Part shown: piece by piece, positions 6,104 to 14,961 of the stretch
How the letters are laid out: every line of letters begins with the position of its first letter
Position numbering within the stretch: the first letter of the stretch is position 1
Source: an uncultured Cocleimonas sp.
GTDB taxonomy: Bacteria > Pseudomonadota > Gammaproteobacteria > Thiotrichales > Thiotrichaceae
Direction: 5' to 3'
Assembly: GCA_937974135.1 (NCBI GenBank)
Contig: CALJIH010000161.1
Coordinates: 1-17,929 of the forward strand
Length of the DNA: 17,929 bases
Translations under genes and position numbers: made by a program
The notes under the pieces: generated by a model
What the model was told of the DNA's origin: nothing
Database searches by the model: none
The model's input: only the letters and a program-made list of their open reading frames with translations

Positions 6104-6922
6104 ATGACCGAGAGTTTGAAGAAAAGAATTATTACTGCATTTTTTCTAATAATTGCAGCATTTATATGTATTCTTTTATTCCCGACTCCTTGGTTTGCCA
6201 TTACAGCTCTAATTTTAATTGTAAGCATTGGAGGAATGGAATGGGCTAACCTAGTAGCACTTAAAGATTTAAAACAAGTAGCTTATGTTGGGTTGATGCT
6301 TTTACTTGCCTATTTCGCCTATAAATCCGAAACCCTTAGTTGGTTTTTTGTAACCCTAGGATTTTTCTGGTGGTTTATTAATCTCTTCATGTTATTTAGA
6401 TACAAACAAGATACAAAACACTATAAAAATAATCCATTTATGCTCAGATTAGCAGGTCTTTTTGTCATTCTTTCTGCCTGGAGTGCTGCAATAATTCTTC
6501 ATACACATAGTCCTTATTTGATCCTATTTCTAGTATTACTAGTCGCTGCTGCTGACAGCGGTGCGTACTTTGCTGGAAAAGCATTTGGTAAAAATAAACT
6601 AGTACCGCAAATTAGCCCTGGCAAAACCAGAGAAGGCTTATTCGGAGGCTTTATAGCCGCAATTATTGTTGCTTTTGTTAGCGCATCATTATTCGGCTTA
6701 GAAAAAGGCTTTTTTAGTAGTTTTATCTACTTATCAGCCATCGTTGCTCTTATCTCTGTCGTCGGAGATCTTTTTATAAGCCTTATCAAACGCGAAGCTG
6801 GTGCCAAAGATTCAGGAAGCATCTTACCTGGGCACGGCGGTATTTTAGATCGTGTTGATGGTTTGTTAGCGACATTGCCCTTATTCGCGCTTGGTATTAG
6901 TTGGGCCGCTATTCAAATATGA
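6104..6922 (+). CDS. cdsA: phosphatidate cytidylyltransferase (CDP-diglyceride synthase)
   Basis: CdsA is an inner-membrane enzyme that converts phosphatidic acid and CTP to CDP-diacylglycerol, the precursor of all major phospholipids. The 272-residue product is strongly hydrophobic, with about eight membrane segments. The CDS signature is complete at residues 226-253: S-x-x-K-R, then K-D at 235-236, then PGHGGILDRVDG (242-253). The preceding motif DSGAYFAGKAFGKNK and the loop ISPGKTREG are also typical. GAGGG precedes ATG 6104 by 8 nt. The gene is packed tightly between uppS and dxr, and its stop overlaps the dxr start, so the three are probably translated in a coupled way. Confidence 0.96.
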   Translation: MTESLKKRIITAFFLIIAAFICILLFPTPWFAITALILIVSIGGMEWANLVALKDLKQVAYVGLMLLLAYFAYKSETLSWFFVTLGFFWWFINLFMLFRYKQDTKHYKNNPFMLRLAGLFVILSAWSAAIILHTHSPYLILFLVLLVAAADSGAYFAGKAFGKNKLVPQISPGKTREGLFGGFIAAIIVAFVSASLFGLEKGFFSSFIYLSAIVALISVVGDLFISLIKREAGAKDSGSILPGHGGILDRVDGLLATLPLFALGISWAAIQI

Positions 6923-8112
6923 GCCAGTCCAAGGGTATTTGTATACTTGGATCAACCGGGACAATTGGGGTTAATACACTTGATGTAATATCAAGAAATA
7001 ACGAGAATTTTCACGTTGTTGCTTTAACTGCGAACACTAACGACGAAAAATTAAAAGAGCAGTGCCTTAAATATCAACCTGATTATGCGGTTATGGTAGA
7101 TGAGGATAAAGCGGAACGATTACAGAAAACGCTATCTAAACATGCTTGCGAAACGCATGTTATATCTGGTAAAAAATCCCTAGAATTTGTAGCAAGCCAC
7201 CATTCTGTTGATTATGTTATGGCTGCCATAGTTGGTGCGGCAGGTTTATTGCCTAACTTAGCTGCGGCAAAAGCGGGAAAGAGAGTGATGCTAGCCAATA
7301 AAGAATCGTTGGTAATGTCCGGTCAATTATTCATGGATACTATTTCTCAAAATGGTGCTGAATTATTACCAATTGACAGTGAGCATAATGCCATTTTTCA
7401 AGCAATGCCCTTACCTCTTGATGGTGTTCAACAGAAAAAAGGAGTCACTAAGATTTTGCTAACAGGTTCTGGGGGACCATTTCGTGAAAAATCTACTGAT
7501 AGCCTAAAAGACGTCACTCCAGAGCAAGCAATTGCTCATCCTAATTGGGTGATGGGGAAAAAAATCTCTGTTGACTCGGCCACAATGATGAATAAGGGAC
7601 TAGAAGTGATTGAAGCTTGTTGGCTGTTTGATGTATCGGTTGATCAAATTCAAGTGGTGATTCATCCGCAAAGCATTATTCACTCGATGGTTTCATATGT
7701 AGACGGCTCCGTTATAGCACAATTAGGCAATCCTGATATGAGGACACCAATTGCTTATTCACTAGGATACCCTGAACGAATCGAAGCAGGAGTAAAACAA
7801 CTCGATATTTTTGATGCGGCGCGAATGGATTTTGAAAAACCTGATTTCGATCGATATAGATGCTTACAACTTGCAATTGATGCGCACAAATCAGGTGGAT
7901 TCGCCAGCATAGCCTTAAATGCGGCTAATGAAATTGCTGTTGATGCCTTTTTGAATAAACAAATAAGGTTTACCGATATTCCACTAATTATTGAGAAGTC
8001 ACTAGAACAAGTCACATCGGGGACACCTAACAAAATAGATGATATACTTGATCAAGATTTAAGCAGTCGTAATTTTGCAAATAATTACATCATTGCTAAT
8101 TTAAATTACTAA
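6919..8112 (+). CDS. dxr: 1-deoxy-D-xylulose 5-phosphate reductoisomerase
   Basis: Dxr (IspC) converts DXP to 2-C-methyl-D-erythritol 4-phosphate with NADPH, the committed step of the MEP isoprenoid pathway and the fosmidomycin target. The 397-residue product equals the E. coli enzyme (398) in length. It has the NADPH motif GSTGTIG (11-17), NKES (127-130), the metal ligands Asp153, Glu155 and Glu229, the HPNW histidine (His207) and the SVDSATMMNKGLE segment. The chosen ATG 6919 overlaps the cdsA stop as ATGA. The reading frame is open upstream to a TTG at 6901, but that start would lie inside cdsA and add residues the family lacks. Confidence 0.97.
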   Translation: MSQSKGICILGSTGTIGVNTLDVISRNNENFHVVALTANTNDEKLKEQCLKYQPDYAVMVDEDKAERLQKTLSKHACETHVISGKKSLEFVASHHSVDYVMAAIVGAAGLLPNLAAAKAGKRVMLANKESLVMSGQLFMDTISQNGAELLPIDSEHNAIFQAMPLPLDGVQQKKGVTKILLTGSGGPFREKSTDSLKDVTPEQAIAHPNWVMGKKISVDSATMMNKGLEVIEACWLFDVSVDQIQVVIHPQSIIHSMVSYVDGSVIAQLGNPDMRTPIAYSLGYPERIEAGVKQLDIFDAARMDFEKPDFDRYRCLQLAIDAHKSGGFASIALNAANEIAVDAFLNKQIRFTDIPLIIEKSLEQVTSGTPNKIDDILDQDLSSRNFANNYIIANLNY

Positions 8113-8142
8113 TATTATTTTTCGCTTATTAAGTAATAAAAT

Positions 8143-8173
8143 TTGGCAGTTTATCGGAAACTATTCGCATAAT
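8143..8173 (+). promoter_or_regulatory. possible promoter in the dxr-rseP gap
   Basis: This is the longest gap within the cluster (117 bases). TTGGCA (8143-8148) and CATAAT (8168-8173) resemble sigma-70 boxes, but the 19-bp spacing is longer than ideal. A sigma-E type promoter might be expected here, since bamA and skp are sigma-E targets in E. coli. GGAAACT (8156-8162) is only a partial match to that -35, and no matching -10 was found. Confidence 0.25.
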
Positions 8174-8229
8174 TCACTGACTAAAGATACAAATACATCT
8201 AATAAAAAATTAAGTAAAAATATCATCTT

Positions 8230-9600
8230 ATGAGCATTTTAATCTCGGTCATTTCCTTCCTAGTAGCAATCGCTATTCTTGTTGGTATCCATGAATTTGG
8301 ACATTTTTGGGTAGCACGAAAATTAGGCATAAAAATTATTCGGTTTGCTATTGGTTTTGGTAAACCAATTTGGACCTATAAATCTAAAGACCAAGATAAA
8401 ACAGAATACGTCCTAGCAGCAATACCGATGGGCGGTTATGTGAAAATGCTCGATGAGCGCGAGGGTGATGTAGATGAAAACGAAAAACATCGCGCTTTTA
8501 ATACACAACCTGTTTGGAAACGTTTTTTAGTTGTCCTCGCTGGCCCAATGTTTAACTTTTTCTTTGCAATAGCGGCGTTTGCAGCAATACAGATGATAGG
8601 TGTAGAGTCTATCAAGCCTTATCTGGGTGGTATCCAGAAAGGAACGGTTGCCGAACAAGCAGGCTTTCAAGATAAAGATTTAGTAACTGCAATTAACGAC
8701 ATTGAAACAAACTCAATGCAACAAGTACGTTTAACGCTACTCAATGAATATCTTAAGAATCCAAAATTAAATATTCATGTTACGACTAATTCGGGCAATC
8801 AAACCACTAGAGAACTAGATTTATCTGAGACTTTATTACTCTCTGACGAAAAAGACTACTTTAGTAAAACTGGAATGGGTTTTTGGCAACCTCCGCATAC
8901 GACCTTCATTAATTCCGTTTTACCAGATAGACCTGCAGATAAAGCTGGCTTAAAAGCAAATGATGAAGTAGTGAGCGTTGATGGTAATAAAGTTGTTTCA
9001 ACTAATTACTTTTCTGAATATATAAATGCCAACCCAGGAAAATCGATTGAAATCGTTGTAAAACGTAATGGCTCAAATCAAACATTATCCATGGTTCCAC
9101 AATTAATGGACATAGATGGACAAAAGCGTGTGCTTATAGGTGTAGGTTTAGCAAGAAAATTTGACGAAAAGGCTGTTGAAGACTTATTCTTTATTAAAGA
9201 AGCACCCTTCTTTGAGGCATTAAAATTAGGAGTCATTGAAACATGGGATATGTCTATAATGACCTTGAAAGTAATGGGGCGCTTAATTACAGGGGAAGCT
9301 TCACTTAAAAATATTTCAGGACCTATAACCATAGCTAATTATGCGGGAAAAAGCGCGTTGATCGGTTTTTCTGCCTTTCTCACCCTATTAGCTATTGTTA
9401 GTTTGAGTCTAGGGGTGCTAAATTTGTTACCAATACCCATGTTAGACGGAGGACATTTAATGTACTACGTCATCGAATTGGTCAAAGGAAGTCCTGTTTC
9501 AGAAAGGGTTGAAGCTGTTGGAATGCGCATAGGGATGAGTGTGGTAGGCGTTCTAATGGTTGTCGCTTTGTATAATGATATAGGTAGGCTTATAAATTAA
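8230..9600 (+). CDS. rseP: site-2 zinc protease RseP
   Basis: RseP is an inner-membrane metalloprotease. In E. coli it cuts the anti-sigma factor RseA after DegS to release sigma-E, and it also clears remnant signal peptides. The 456-residue product (E. coli 450) has HEFGH (21-25) in the first membrane helix, the membrane-associated GGYVKMLDER segment (68-77), two periplasmic PDZ domains (about 125-215 and 220-310) and the third zinc ligand in MLDGGH (Asp406). C-terminal membrane helices cover about 380-400 and 430-450. No good Shine-Dalgarno sequence precedes ATG 8230. The rseA substrate and rpoE are not in this window, so the sigma-E link is by homology. Confidence 0.96.
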   Translation: MSILISVISFLVAIAILVGIHEFGHFWVARKLGIKIIRFAIGFGKPIWTYKSKDQDKTEYVLAAIPMGGYVKMLDEREGDVDENEKHRAFNTQPVWKRFLVVLAGPMFNFFFAIAAFAAIQMIGVESIKPYLGGIQKGTVAEQAGFQDKDLVTAINDIETNSMQQVRLTLLNEYLKNPKLNIHVTTNSGNQTTRELDLSETLLLSDEKDYFSKTGMGFWQPPHTTFINSVLPDRPADKAGLKANDEVVSVDGNKVVSTNYFSEYINANPGKSIEIVVKRNGSNQTLSMVPQLMDIDGQKRVLIGVGLARKFDEKAVEDLFFIKEAPFFEALKLGVIETWDMSIMTLKVMGRLITGEASLKNISGPITIANYAGKSALIGFSAFLTLLAIVSLSLGVLNLLPIPMLDGGHLMYYVIELVKGSPVSERVEAVGMRIGMSVVGVLMVVALYNDIGRLIN

Positions 9601-9655
9601 TCTTCACTTATAAAGGTTAATTGGGCTTATAAAAATAACAAGACCAGGTAAAAAC

Positions 9656-11941
9656 ATGAAAAAACATATAATCCAAACCTCAATGGCAGGGTGTCTGTTT
9701 GCGCTTAGCCATGGTGCATGGGCTGATAGTTTTATTTTAAGCGATGTTCAAGTTAGCGGCTTAGAAAGAATTACCGCAGGTACAGTCTTGAGCAACGTTC
9801 CTGTTGGTGTTGGTGACAAATTCGATGACCGCATGACAGCCAACCTTGTTAGGTCACTATATAAAACTGGTTTTTTTGAGGATGTAAAAATTTCCCGTCG
9901 TGGAAATGTCTTACTGGTTAAAGTCAAAGAGCGTGCAGCGATTGGTGATGTTGCGGTATCTGGAAACAAAGCAATCAAGACACCTGATCTAATGAATGCA
10001 CTTAAACGTGCAGGCATCGCCAAAGGTCGTCCACTTGATAAATCAGCATTAAATAAAATTGAACAAGAAATAAAGCAGCAATACCTTGCAAATGGTAACT
10101 ATTCTGCCGATGTAGCCACAAAAATAGAAAAGCTCCCAAGAAATCGTGTTGCTCTAAAGATTAATGTTAAAGAAGGTTCAGTTGCTCGTATTAAGCGAGT
10201 AAATATCAGTGGTAACAAAGCTTATCCAGAAGCAACTTTAAGAAAGCTTTTAGAATCTGGTTCTAAAAGTAAATTTTCTTTCTTCAGCAAGCGTGATAAA
10301 TACGCAAAGGAAAAGCTTGTAGGTGATATCGATAAGCTTACATCTTTCTATCGCGATAGAGGCTATTTAAATTTTGAAGTAATTTCTTCACAAGTCTCAT
10401 TATCTAAAGATAAGAAATCCGTTGTTGTTAATATCAACATTAGAGAAGGCGACCAATATCGCGTAGGTAAAGTAAAAATTGCGGGAAATAGTGGTCTTTC
10501 ACAAAAAGAAGCGGCAAAACTAGTTACCCTTAAAGAAGGGCAGGTTTTCTCTCAAACGCAATTAACCAAAATGCGAAAGAATATTAAAGAGAGACTTGGA
10601 AAAGACGGTTTTGCATTTTCTCGCATTGGTATTACTCCTCAAATTGATAATGTTAACAAACGTGTTAACTTAGTCTTTAACACCGATAAAGGCCAAAGAA
10701 CTTACGTACGCAGAATCAATATACGCGGAAATTTCAGAACAAAAGACGAAGTATTCCGTCGAGAAATGCGTCAATTGGAAAGCTCATTTTTATCGAAAGA
10801 AAAAGTTGACCAATCCAAAAAACGTATTCAACGTTTACCCTTTGTATCTAATGTGAAAATCAACACTTCACCAGTAGCAGGTAGAAGTGATCAGGTTGAT
10901 TTGGATGTGATTGTCAGCGAACAGTCTTCAAATCAATTTAATGCAGGTTTAGGTTTTTCTCAAAGTAACGGTCTGCTATTCAATCTTGGATTATCTCAAA
11001 ACAACTTCCTTGGTACAGGTAAAAGCTTATCCGTTAGTGGCGAAAGAAGCGACTCAACGAATAGATTTAGACTTAGTTATAACAATCCATACCATACTGT
11101 TAATGGCGTAGGTCGCGGTTTTAATCTTTTCTATGAAGAAAATGATGCTGATGAAGATGATGTATCGGATTACAGCAGTAATACCTTTGGCGGGGATATT
11201 AACTACACCATTCCTCTTACAGAAGATAACTCTTTACGGTTCAGCCTTGGTGGCGAACATCGCGAGATCATAACTACTGAAAACACACCTGATGATATTA
11301 GAGAGTTTATTGCTAGAAACGGTGATACCTACAATAATATATTAGGTAAAGTAAGTTACATCCACGATACAAGAGATCGCTTTTTATTCCCTACCGATGG
11401 CGGACGTCATAGTATCGCTCTAGAAGTAGGTCTTCCTGGTAGTGATTTAGAATATTATAAATTAGATTATAGAGGCGCCTCTTATTTCCCAATTAATGAG
11501 AAGGTAACGTTTGCATTCAAAAGTAGGCTAGCAACAGGTGATGGTTTTGGTGATACAGATGAATTGCCATTTTTCGAAAGATTCTATTCTGGTGGTATTT
11601 CATCAGTTAGAGGTTTTGAAAATAATAGTCTAGGTCCAAGAGACTCAAATGGCGACTCATCTGGTGGTGATTTTGTGGTTAATGCAAAGGCAGAGCTACT
11701 ATTCCCAATGCCATTCGCTAGCAATCTAGAAAATGTCCGAATGAGCGCCTTTATTGATGCTGGTAATGTTTACGACAACATCGATTCTTTTGAAGCAGAT
11801 GATATTCGCTATTCTGCAGGACTATCTGCAACATGGATATCACCTCTAGGGCCATTCACGTTAAGTTACGCTAAAGCACTTAATGCAGAAGATGGCGATG
11901 AAGAACAAAAAGTACAATTTACCATTGGTACTAGCTTCTAA
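9656..11941 (+). CDS. bamA: outer membrane protein assembly factor BamA
   Basis: BamA is the essential core of the BAM complex that folds beta-barrel proteins into the outer membrane. The 761-residue precursor starts with a signal peptide whose likely cut follows AWA at residue 23. Five POTRA domains follow (roughly residues 24-420), then the C-terminal barrel (about 425-761). The VRGF motif of loop 6 is at 651-654, and the protein ends in phenylalanine (IGTSF), the usual outer-membrane insertion signal. E. coli BamA has 810 residues; the difference probably lies in shorter extracellular loops. AGG before ATG 9656 is a modest ribosome binding site. The gene sits between rseP and skp as in E. 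coli. Confidence 0.97.
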   Translation: MKKHIIQTSMAGCLFALSHGAWADSFILSDVQVSGLERITAGTVLSNVPVGVGDKFDDRMTANLVRSLYKTGFFEDVKISRRGNVLLVKVKERAAIGDVAVSGNKAIKTPDLMNALKRAGIAKGRPLDKSALNKIEQEIKQQYLANGNYSADVATKIEKLPRNRVALKINVKEGSVARIKRVNISGNKAYPEATLRKLLESGSKSKFSFFSKRDKYAKEKLVGDIDKLTSFYRDRGYLNFEVISSQVSLSKDKKSVVVNINIREGDQYRVGKVKIAGNSGLSQKEAAKLVTLKEGQVFSQTQLTKMRKNIKERLGKDGFAFSRIGITPQIDNVNKRVNLVFNTDKGQRTYVRRINIRGNFRTKDEVFRREMRQLESSFLSKEKVDQSKKRIQRLPFVSNVKINTSPVAGRSDQVDLDVIVSEQSSNQFNAGLGFSQSNGLLFNLGLSQNNFLGTGKSLSVSGERSDSTNRFRLSYNNPYHTVNGVGRGFNLFYEENDADEDDVSDYSSNTFGGDINYTIPLTEDNSLRFSLGGEHREIITTENTPDDIREFIARNGDTYNNILGKVSYIHDTRDRFLFPTDGGRHSIALEVGLPGSDLEYYKLDYRGASYFPINEKVTFAFKSRLATGDGFGDTDELPFFERFYSGGISSVRGFENNSLGPRDSNGDSSGGDFVVNAKAELLFPMPFASNLENVRMSAFIDAGNVYDNIDSFEADDIRYSAGLSATWISPLGPFTLSYAKALNAEDGDEEQKVQFTIGTSF

Positions 11942-12018
11942 TAAGAAGAGTAATTAAGTTAGTCTATCTCTTTATAGATCACTGTAAAAATAGACGCTTA
12001 ACGAGTACAATCTGTCTC

Positions 12019-12609
12019 ATGCAAAAAGACAGCAATTACAAAATTAAAAGCAAAGGATATAAGCAAACACTGTTTATTTTCTTTGCTTTTTTTTTGCTAA
12101 CAACAATCCATATTAAAGCATTAGCTAACGACTCCGTCTCTGTGGGTGTGGTAAATGTCACTTTTTTAATGGAAAACTCACCACAGTCTGAGATAGCCAG
12201 TGATAAGTTAAAGAGCAAATTCTCACCTCAAGAGAAAAAACTTGCGGCCGAACTTGAAGAAATCAATGCCATTGAGTTAGAACTAAATGAGATTAAGACC
12301 GCTAAAAAATCATTAACACTACAAAGACAAAAAGAAAGAGAATTAAGAACCTTAAAGAGAGTGCGTAGTCGTGCCCTACAAGATTTTAGAGAAGAATTAC
12401 GGTTCGCAAGAGACCTTGCTTTAGATGAAGTTCAAAAAGAAGTTTTTAAAGCTATCGCTGAAGTAAGAAAACAGCAGAACATTGATATCATTCTTCAGGA
12501 CTATGTCTCTGCTAGTAAAAAAGTAGACATCACCCCAGCCGTTTTAGAATATTTACAACAAAAAGTAGGTGAATCTACTGAAACAAACGCATCAACCACT
12601 AAAAATTAA
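12019..12609 (+). CDS. skp: periplasmic chaperone Skp (OmpH family)
   Basis: Skp is a trimeric periplasmic chaperone that holds unfolded outer-membrane proteins on their way to BAM. The 196-residue precursor has an unusually long, basic N-region (residues 1-15), a hydrophobic core TLFIFFAFFLLTT and a probable cleavage after ALA at residue 36. The mature part begins with SVGVVNVTFLMENSPQ, typical of the family. A long charged coiled-coil region (about 70-145) follows, and then a return to the body domain with IDIILQDY. E. coli Skp has 161 residues, so this one is longer at both ends; the Ser/Thr/Asn-rich C-terminal tail is not conserved. The Shine-Dalgarno sequence is weak. lpxD starts 2 nt after the stop. 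Confidence 0.9.
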   Translation: MQKDSNYKIKSKGYKQTLFIFFAFFLLTTIHIKALANDSVSVGVVNVTFLMENSPQSEIASDKLKSKFSPQEKKLAAELEEINAIELELNEIKTAKKSLTLQRQKERELRTLKRVRSRALQDFREELRFARDLALDEVQKEVFKAIAEVRKQQNIDIILQDYVSASKKVDITPAVLEYLQQKVGESTETNASTTKN

Positions 12610-12611
12610 TC

Positions 12612-13631
12612 ATGCGTACACTCGAACAACTAGCTGTTTTAACGGATTCTTCGTTTTCTGGTAATAAAGATACAAAGATTCATTCGGTTGCAGACCTAAA
12701 AGAAGCATCTGAAGGACAAATAAGTTTCGTTAATAATAATAAATACTTAAAACATCTAGAAACAAGCAATGCATCTGCGGTGATCGTTACTCATGAAATA
12801 GCAAAAAGTTTTAAAGGCAATATTCTGATTAATGAAAATCCATATATGGCCGTTGCTCATGTGATAGAAATTTTACATGCTGAACCAAAGCCGAAAGCTG
12901 TTATTCATAAAAGTGCGTCAATTGACGAAAGTGCCGTAGTACATGAATCTGCATCTATTGGCCCAAATGTAGTGATTGATGAAAAAGTAGAGATTCAAGC
13001 AGGCGTTATCGTTGAAGCTGGGTGTTTTATAGGCAAAAACTCTATATTAAAAAAAGGTATCCACCTTTACCCAAATGTAACGGTCTACAAAGATACGATT
13101 ATTGGAGAAAACACCATTGTTCATGCTGCTGCTACTTTAGGGGCAGATGGTTTTGGTTTTGCTCCAACTCCAGAAAAACAATGGTTTAAGATTTTACAAA
13201 TAGGTAATTTAATTATCGGTGATGACGTCGAAGTTGGCGCAAACACAACTATCGATAGAGCCACTTTAGGTAGCACAAAGATAAATAATGGCGTTAAATT
13301 AGACAACCATATCCATATTGGACACAATGTCACCATCGGGGAACACACGGTTATGGCAGCGGGCACCGTCGTTGGTGGAAGTACTTCCATAGGCAAACGC
13401 TGTCAAATTGGTGGTGCCTCGGCGTTATCAGGGCATATAGTAATCGCAGATGATGTTATCCTTACTGGAAGAAGCATGGTGACTAACTCGGTTAAATTAG
13501 CAGGAGTATATTCATCTGGAATAGCTTTAGATGAAAATAAAAAATGGCGCAAAAATGCGGCACGCTTTAGAAAACTTGACGATTTAGCTAAAAAAGTGAA
13601 AAACTTAGAAAAAAAGCTAAACGAGAAATAA
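12612..13631 (+). CDS. lpxD: UDP-3-O-(3-hydroxyacyl)glucosamine N-acyltransferase
   Basis: LpxD adds the second hydroxyacyl chain (N-linked, from acyl-ACP) to UDP-acylglucosamine in lipid A synthesis. The 339-residue product (E. coli 341) has the N-terminal uridine-binding domain (about 1-95), then the hexapeptide-repeat left-handed beta helix (about 97-310), and a C-terminal helix rich in Lys and Glu (DDLAKKVKNLEKKL). The catalytic histidine is His238 in HIHIGHNV, matching E. coli His239. TLGADGFGFA and GVYSSGI are family signatures. There is no clear Shine-Dalgarno sequence and only 2 nt to skp, so translational coupling is likely. fabZ follows after one base. Confidence 0.97.
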   Translation: MRTLEQLAVLTDSSFSGNKDTKIHSVADLKEASEGQISFVNNNKYLKHLETSNASAVIVTHEIAKSFKGNILINENPYMAVAHVIEILHAEPKPKAVIHKSASIDESAVVHESASIGPNVVIDEKVEIQAGVIVEAGCFIGKNSILKKGIHLYPNVTVYKDTIIGENTIVHAAATLGADGFGFAPTPEKQWFKILQIGNLIIGDDVEVGANTTIDRATLGSTKINNGVKLDNHIHIGHNVTIGEHTVMAAGTVVGGSTSIGKRCQIGGASALSGHIVIADDVILTGRSMVTNSVKLAGVYSSGIALDENKKWRKNAARFRKLDDLAKKVKNLEKKLNEK

Positions 13632-13632
13632 T

Positions 13633-14112
13633 ATGGCGAGAGATAATAATACTAACGAAACAATTATGGACGTTAACGACATCAGTCGTTTTCTTGCCCA
13701 TCGCTACCCTTTTTTACTGGTTGATAAAGTTACACAACTCACAACTGGTGAGTCGATAACAGCCATTAAAAACGTCACTATCAATGAGCCTTTCTTTACC
13801 GGTCATTTTCCAGGTCAGCCAATAATGCCGGGTGTTTTAATTATCGAAGCGATGGCGCAAACAACCGGTCTTTTAGGTTTTCGTACCCTAGGTGATGAGC
13901 CACGTCCCGATTTACTCTTTGTACTCGCTGGTGTTGATAAGGCTAAGTTTAGACAACAAGTCGTCCCTGGTGATCAGCTAGTATTAAGCGCCGAAATATT
14001 ACGCCATAAAGGAAATGTTTGGATTTACGATTCAAAAGCACATGTTGACGGCAAACTTGTGGCCTCAGCTGAAATAAAATGTGTAGCCACAAACGTTGAA
14101 GAGAACCTTTAG
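13633..14112 (+). CDS. fabZ: 3-hydroxyacyl-[ACP] dehydratase FabZ
   Basis: FabZ dehydrates 3-hydroxyacyl-ACP in fatty acid elongation and so competes with LpxA and LpxD for their donor substrates. The 159-residue product has HRYPFLLVDKV, the catalytic His58 in the GHFPGQPIMPG motif and Glu72 in IIEAMAQ, plus FVLAGVDKAKF and VVPGDQL. These define the hot-dog-fold dehydratase. ATG 13633 is used, with GAG 7 nt upstream. An internal ATG at codon 12 would give a product nearer the E. coli length (151) but has no ribosome binding site. Its place between lpxD and lpxA is the conserved order. Confidence 0.97.
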   Translation: MARDNNTNETIMDVNDISRFLAHRYPFLLVDKVTQLTTGESITAIKNVTINEPFFTGHFPGQPIMPGVLIIEAMAQTTGLLGFRTLGDEPRPDLLFVLAGVDKAKFRQQVVPGDQLVLSAEILRHKGNVWIYDSKAHVDGKLVASAEIKCVATNVEENL

Positions 14113-14129
14113 TCAATGGAAAAGATAGA

Positions 14130-14903
14130 ATGAGTATCCATGCCACGGCCGTTATTGATGCTAAAGCCGAAATTGCCAATGATGTTACGATCTCTCCCTA
14201 CGCGGTTATCGGACCTGATGTTAAAATTGACAGTGGAACATGGGTTGGCCCACATGCCGTAATCGAAGGACCCACAACAATTGGTAAAGATAACAAAATA
14301 TTCCAATTTGCATCGGTAGGCGCAGAACCTCAAGATAAAAAATACAAAGGCGAGCCGACCACACTCACCATTGGTGACCGCAATGTCATACGTGAAAGTT
14401 GCACCATTAATCGTGGCACTGCTCAAGATATCGGCACCACCACAATTGGTAGCGATAACTGGATCATGGCATACGTTCACATCGCGCATGATTGCATTGT
14501 TGGCAATAACACCATATTTGCGAATAATGCGACGTTGGCCGGGCACGTAACTATTCATGATTATGCGATCTTAGGTGGTTTCACGTTAGTGCATCAATTT
14601 TGCCACGTTGGTGAATACGCATTCACAGGTATGGGTACTGCATTGGCAAAAGACCTGCCCCCTTATGTAATGGCGATGGGCGCCCCTGCAATTCCGCGCG
14701 GAATCAATTCTGAAGGCTTAAAACGCCATGGCTTTAAGGATGATGAACGCAAACAGATCAAAGATGCCTACAAAACCCTATACCGCAATAACAGAACCCT
14801 AGAAGAAGCCGTAAGCCTATTATCTGAAAGCGAAAATGAATACGTTAAGCTACTGGCTGATTTTTGCAAACGAAGCCAATCAGGCAGAAGAATCATTCGC
14901 TAA
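14130..14903 (+). CDS. lpxA: UDP-N-acetylglucosamine O-acyltransferase
   Basis: LpxA starts lipid A synthesis by moving a 3-hydroxyacyl chain from ACP to the 3-OH of UDP-GlcNAc. The 257-residue product (E. coli 262) is a hexapeptide-repeat beta helix with FQFASVGAEPQDKKYKGEPT, RESCTINRGT, and HIAHDC containing the catalytic base His120 (E. coli His125). The helical C-terminal domain begins near residue 188 (INSEGLKRHGF). At the acyl-chain ruler position, E. coli Gly173, this protein has Met168 in TGMGTALAKD. That is the Pseudomonas aeruginosa arrangement, known to favour C10 chains. A dispersed repeat copy begins 5 nt after the stop codon. Confidence 0.97.
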   Translation: MSIHATAVIDAKAEIANDVTISPYAVIGPDVKIDSGTWVGPHAVIEGPTTIGKDNKIFQFASVGAEPQDKKYKGEPTTLTIGDRNVIRESCTINRGTAQDIGTTTIGSDNWIMAYVHIAHDCIVGNNTIFANNATLAGHVTIHDYAILGGFTLVHQFCHVGEYAFTGMGTALAKDLPPYVMAMGAPAIPRGINSEGLKRHGFKDDERKQIKDAYKTLYRNNRTLEEAVSLLSESENEYVKLLADFCKRSQSGRRIIR

Positions 14904-14907
14904 ACGC

Positions 14908-14931
14908 AAAAAATGACACCCCCCTACTTTT
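14908..14931 (+). repeat. dispersed C/G-rich repeat, copy 3 (lpxA-lpxB gap)
   Basis: The unit is A6, one extra T, GACACCCCCC, T, ACTTTT. It is followed by ACGGCATTTTGAGG, which partly resembles the bases after copy 5. The copy fills about half of the 58-base gap between lpxA and lpxB, in the same orientation as copies 2, 4 and 5. Confidence 0.8.
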
Positions 14932-14961
14932 ACGGCATTTTGAGGTAAAAAAACCGCGATT

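Noticed and set aside
6901..6918. Earlier TTG start for dxr
   Set aside because: It would lie within cdsA and add residues absent from Dxr. ATG 6919 forms the ATGA overlap expected for coupled genes.
9607..9635. Two CTTATAAA stretches before bamA as possible -10 boxes
   Set aside because: No acceptable -35 box lies upstream of either, and the gap is only 55 bases inside a packed gene cluster.
10247..10269. 9-bp inverted repeat in bamA (CTTTTAGAA and TTCTAAAAG, loop TCTGG)
   Set aside because: It is short and AT-rich in an AT-rich gene of 2.3 kb, where such stems arise by chance. No context suggests a role.
14109..14558. 149-codon antisense ORF opposite lpxA
   Set aside because: It lies opposite a fully conserved lpxA and has no recognisable domain. 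Hexapeptide-repeat genes often leave such open antisense frames.
14651..14667. AAAAGACCTGCCCCCTT inside lpxA, resembling the dispersed repeat
   Set aside because: It lacks the ACACCCCCC core and the ACTTTT end. The codons encode KDLPPY, which is conserved in the LpxA family, so the likeness is explained by the protein.
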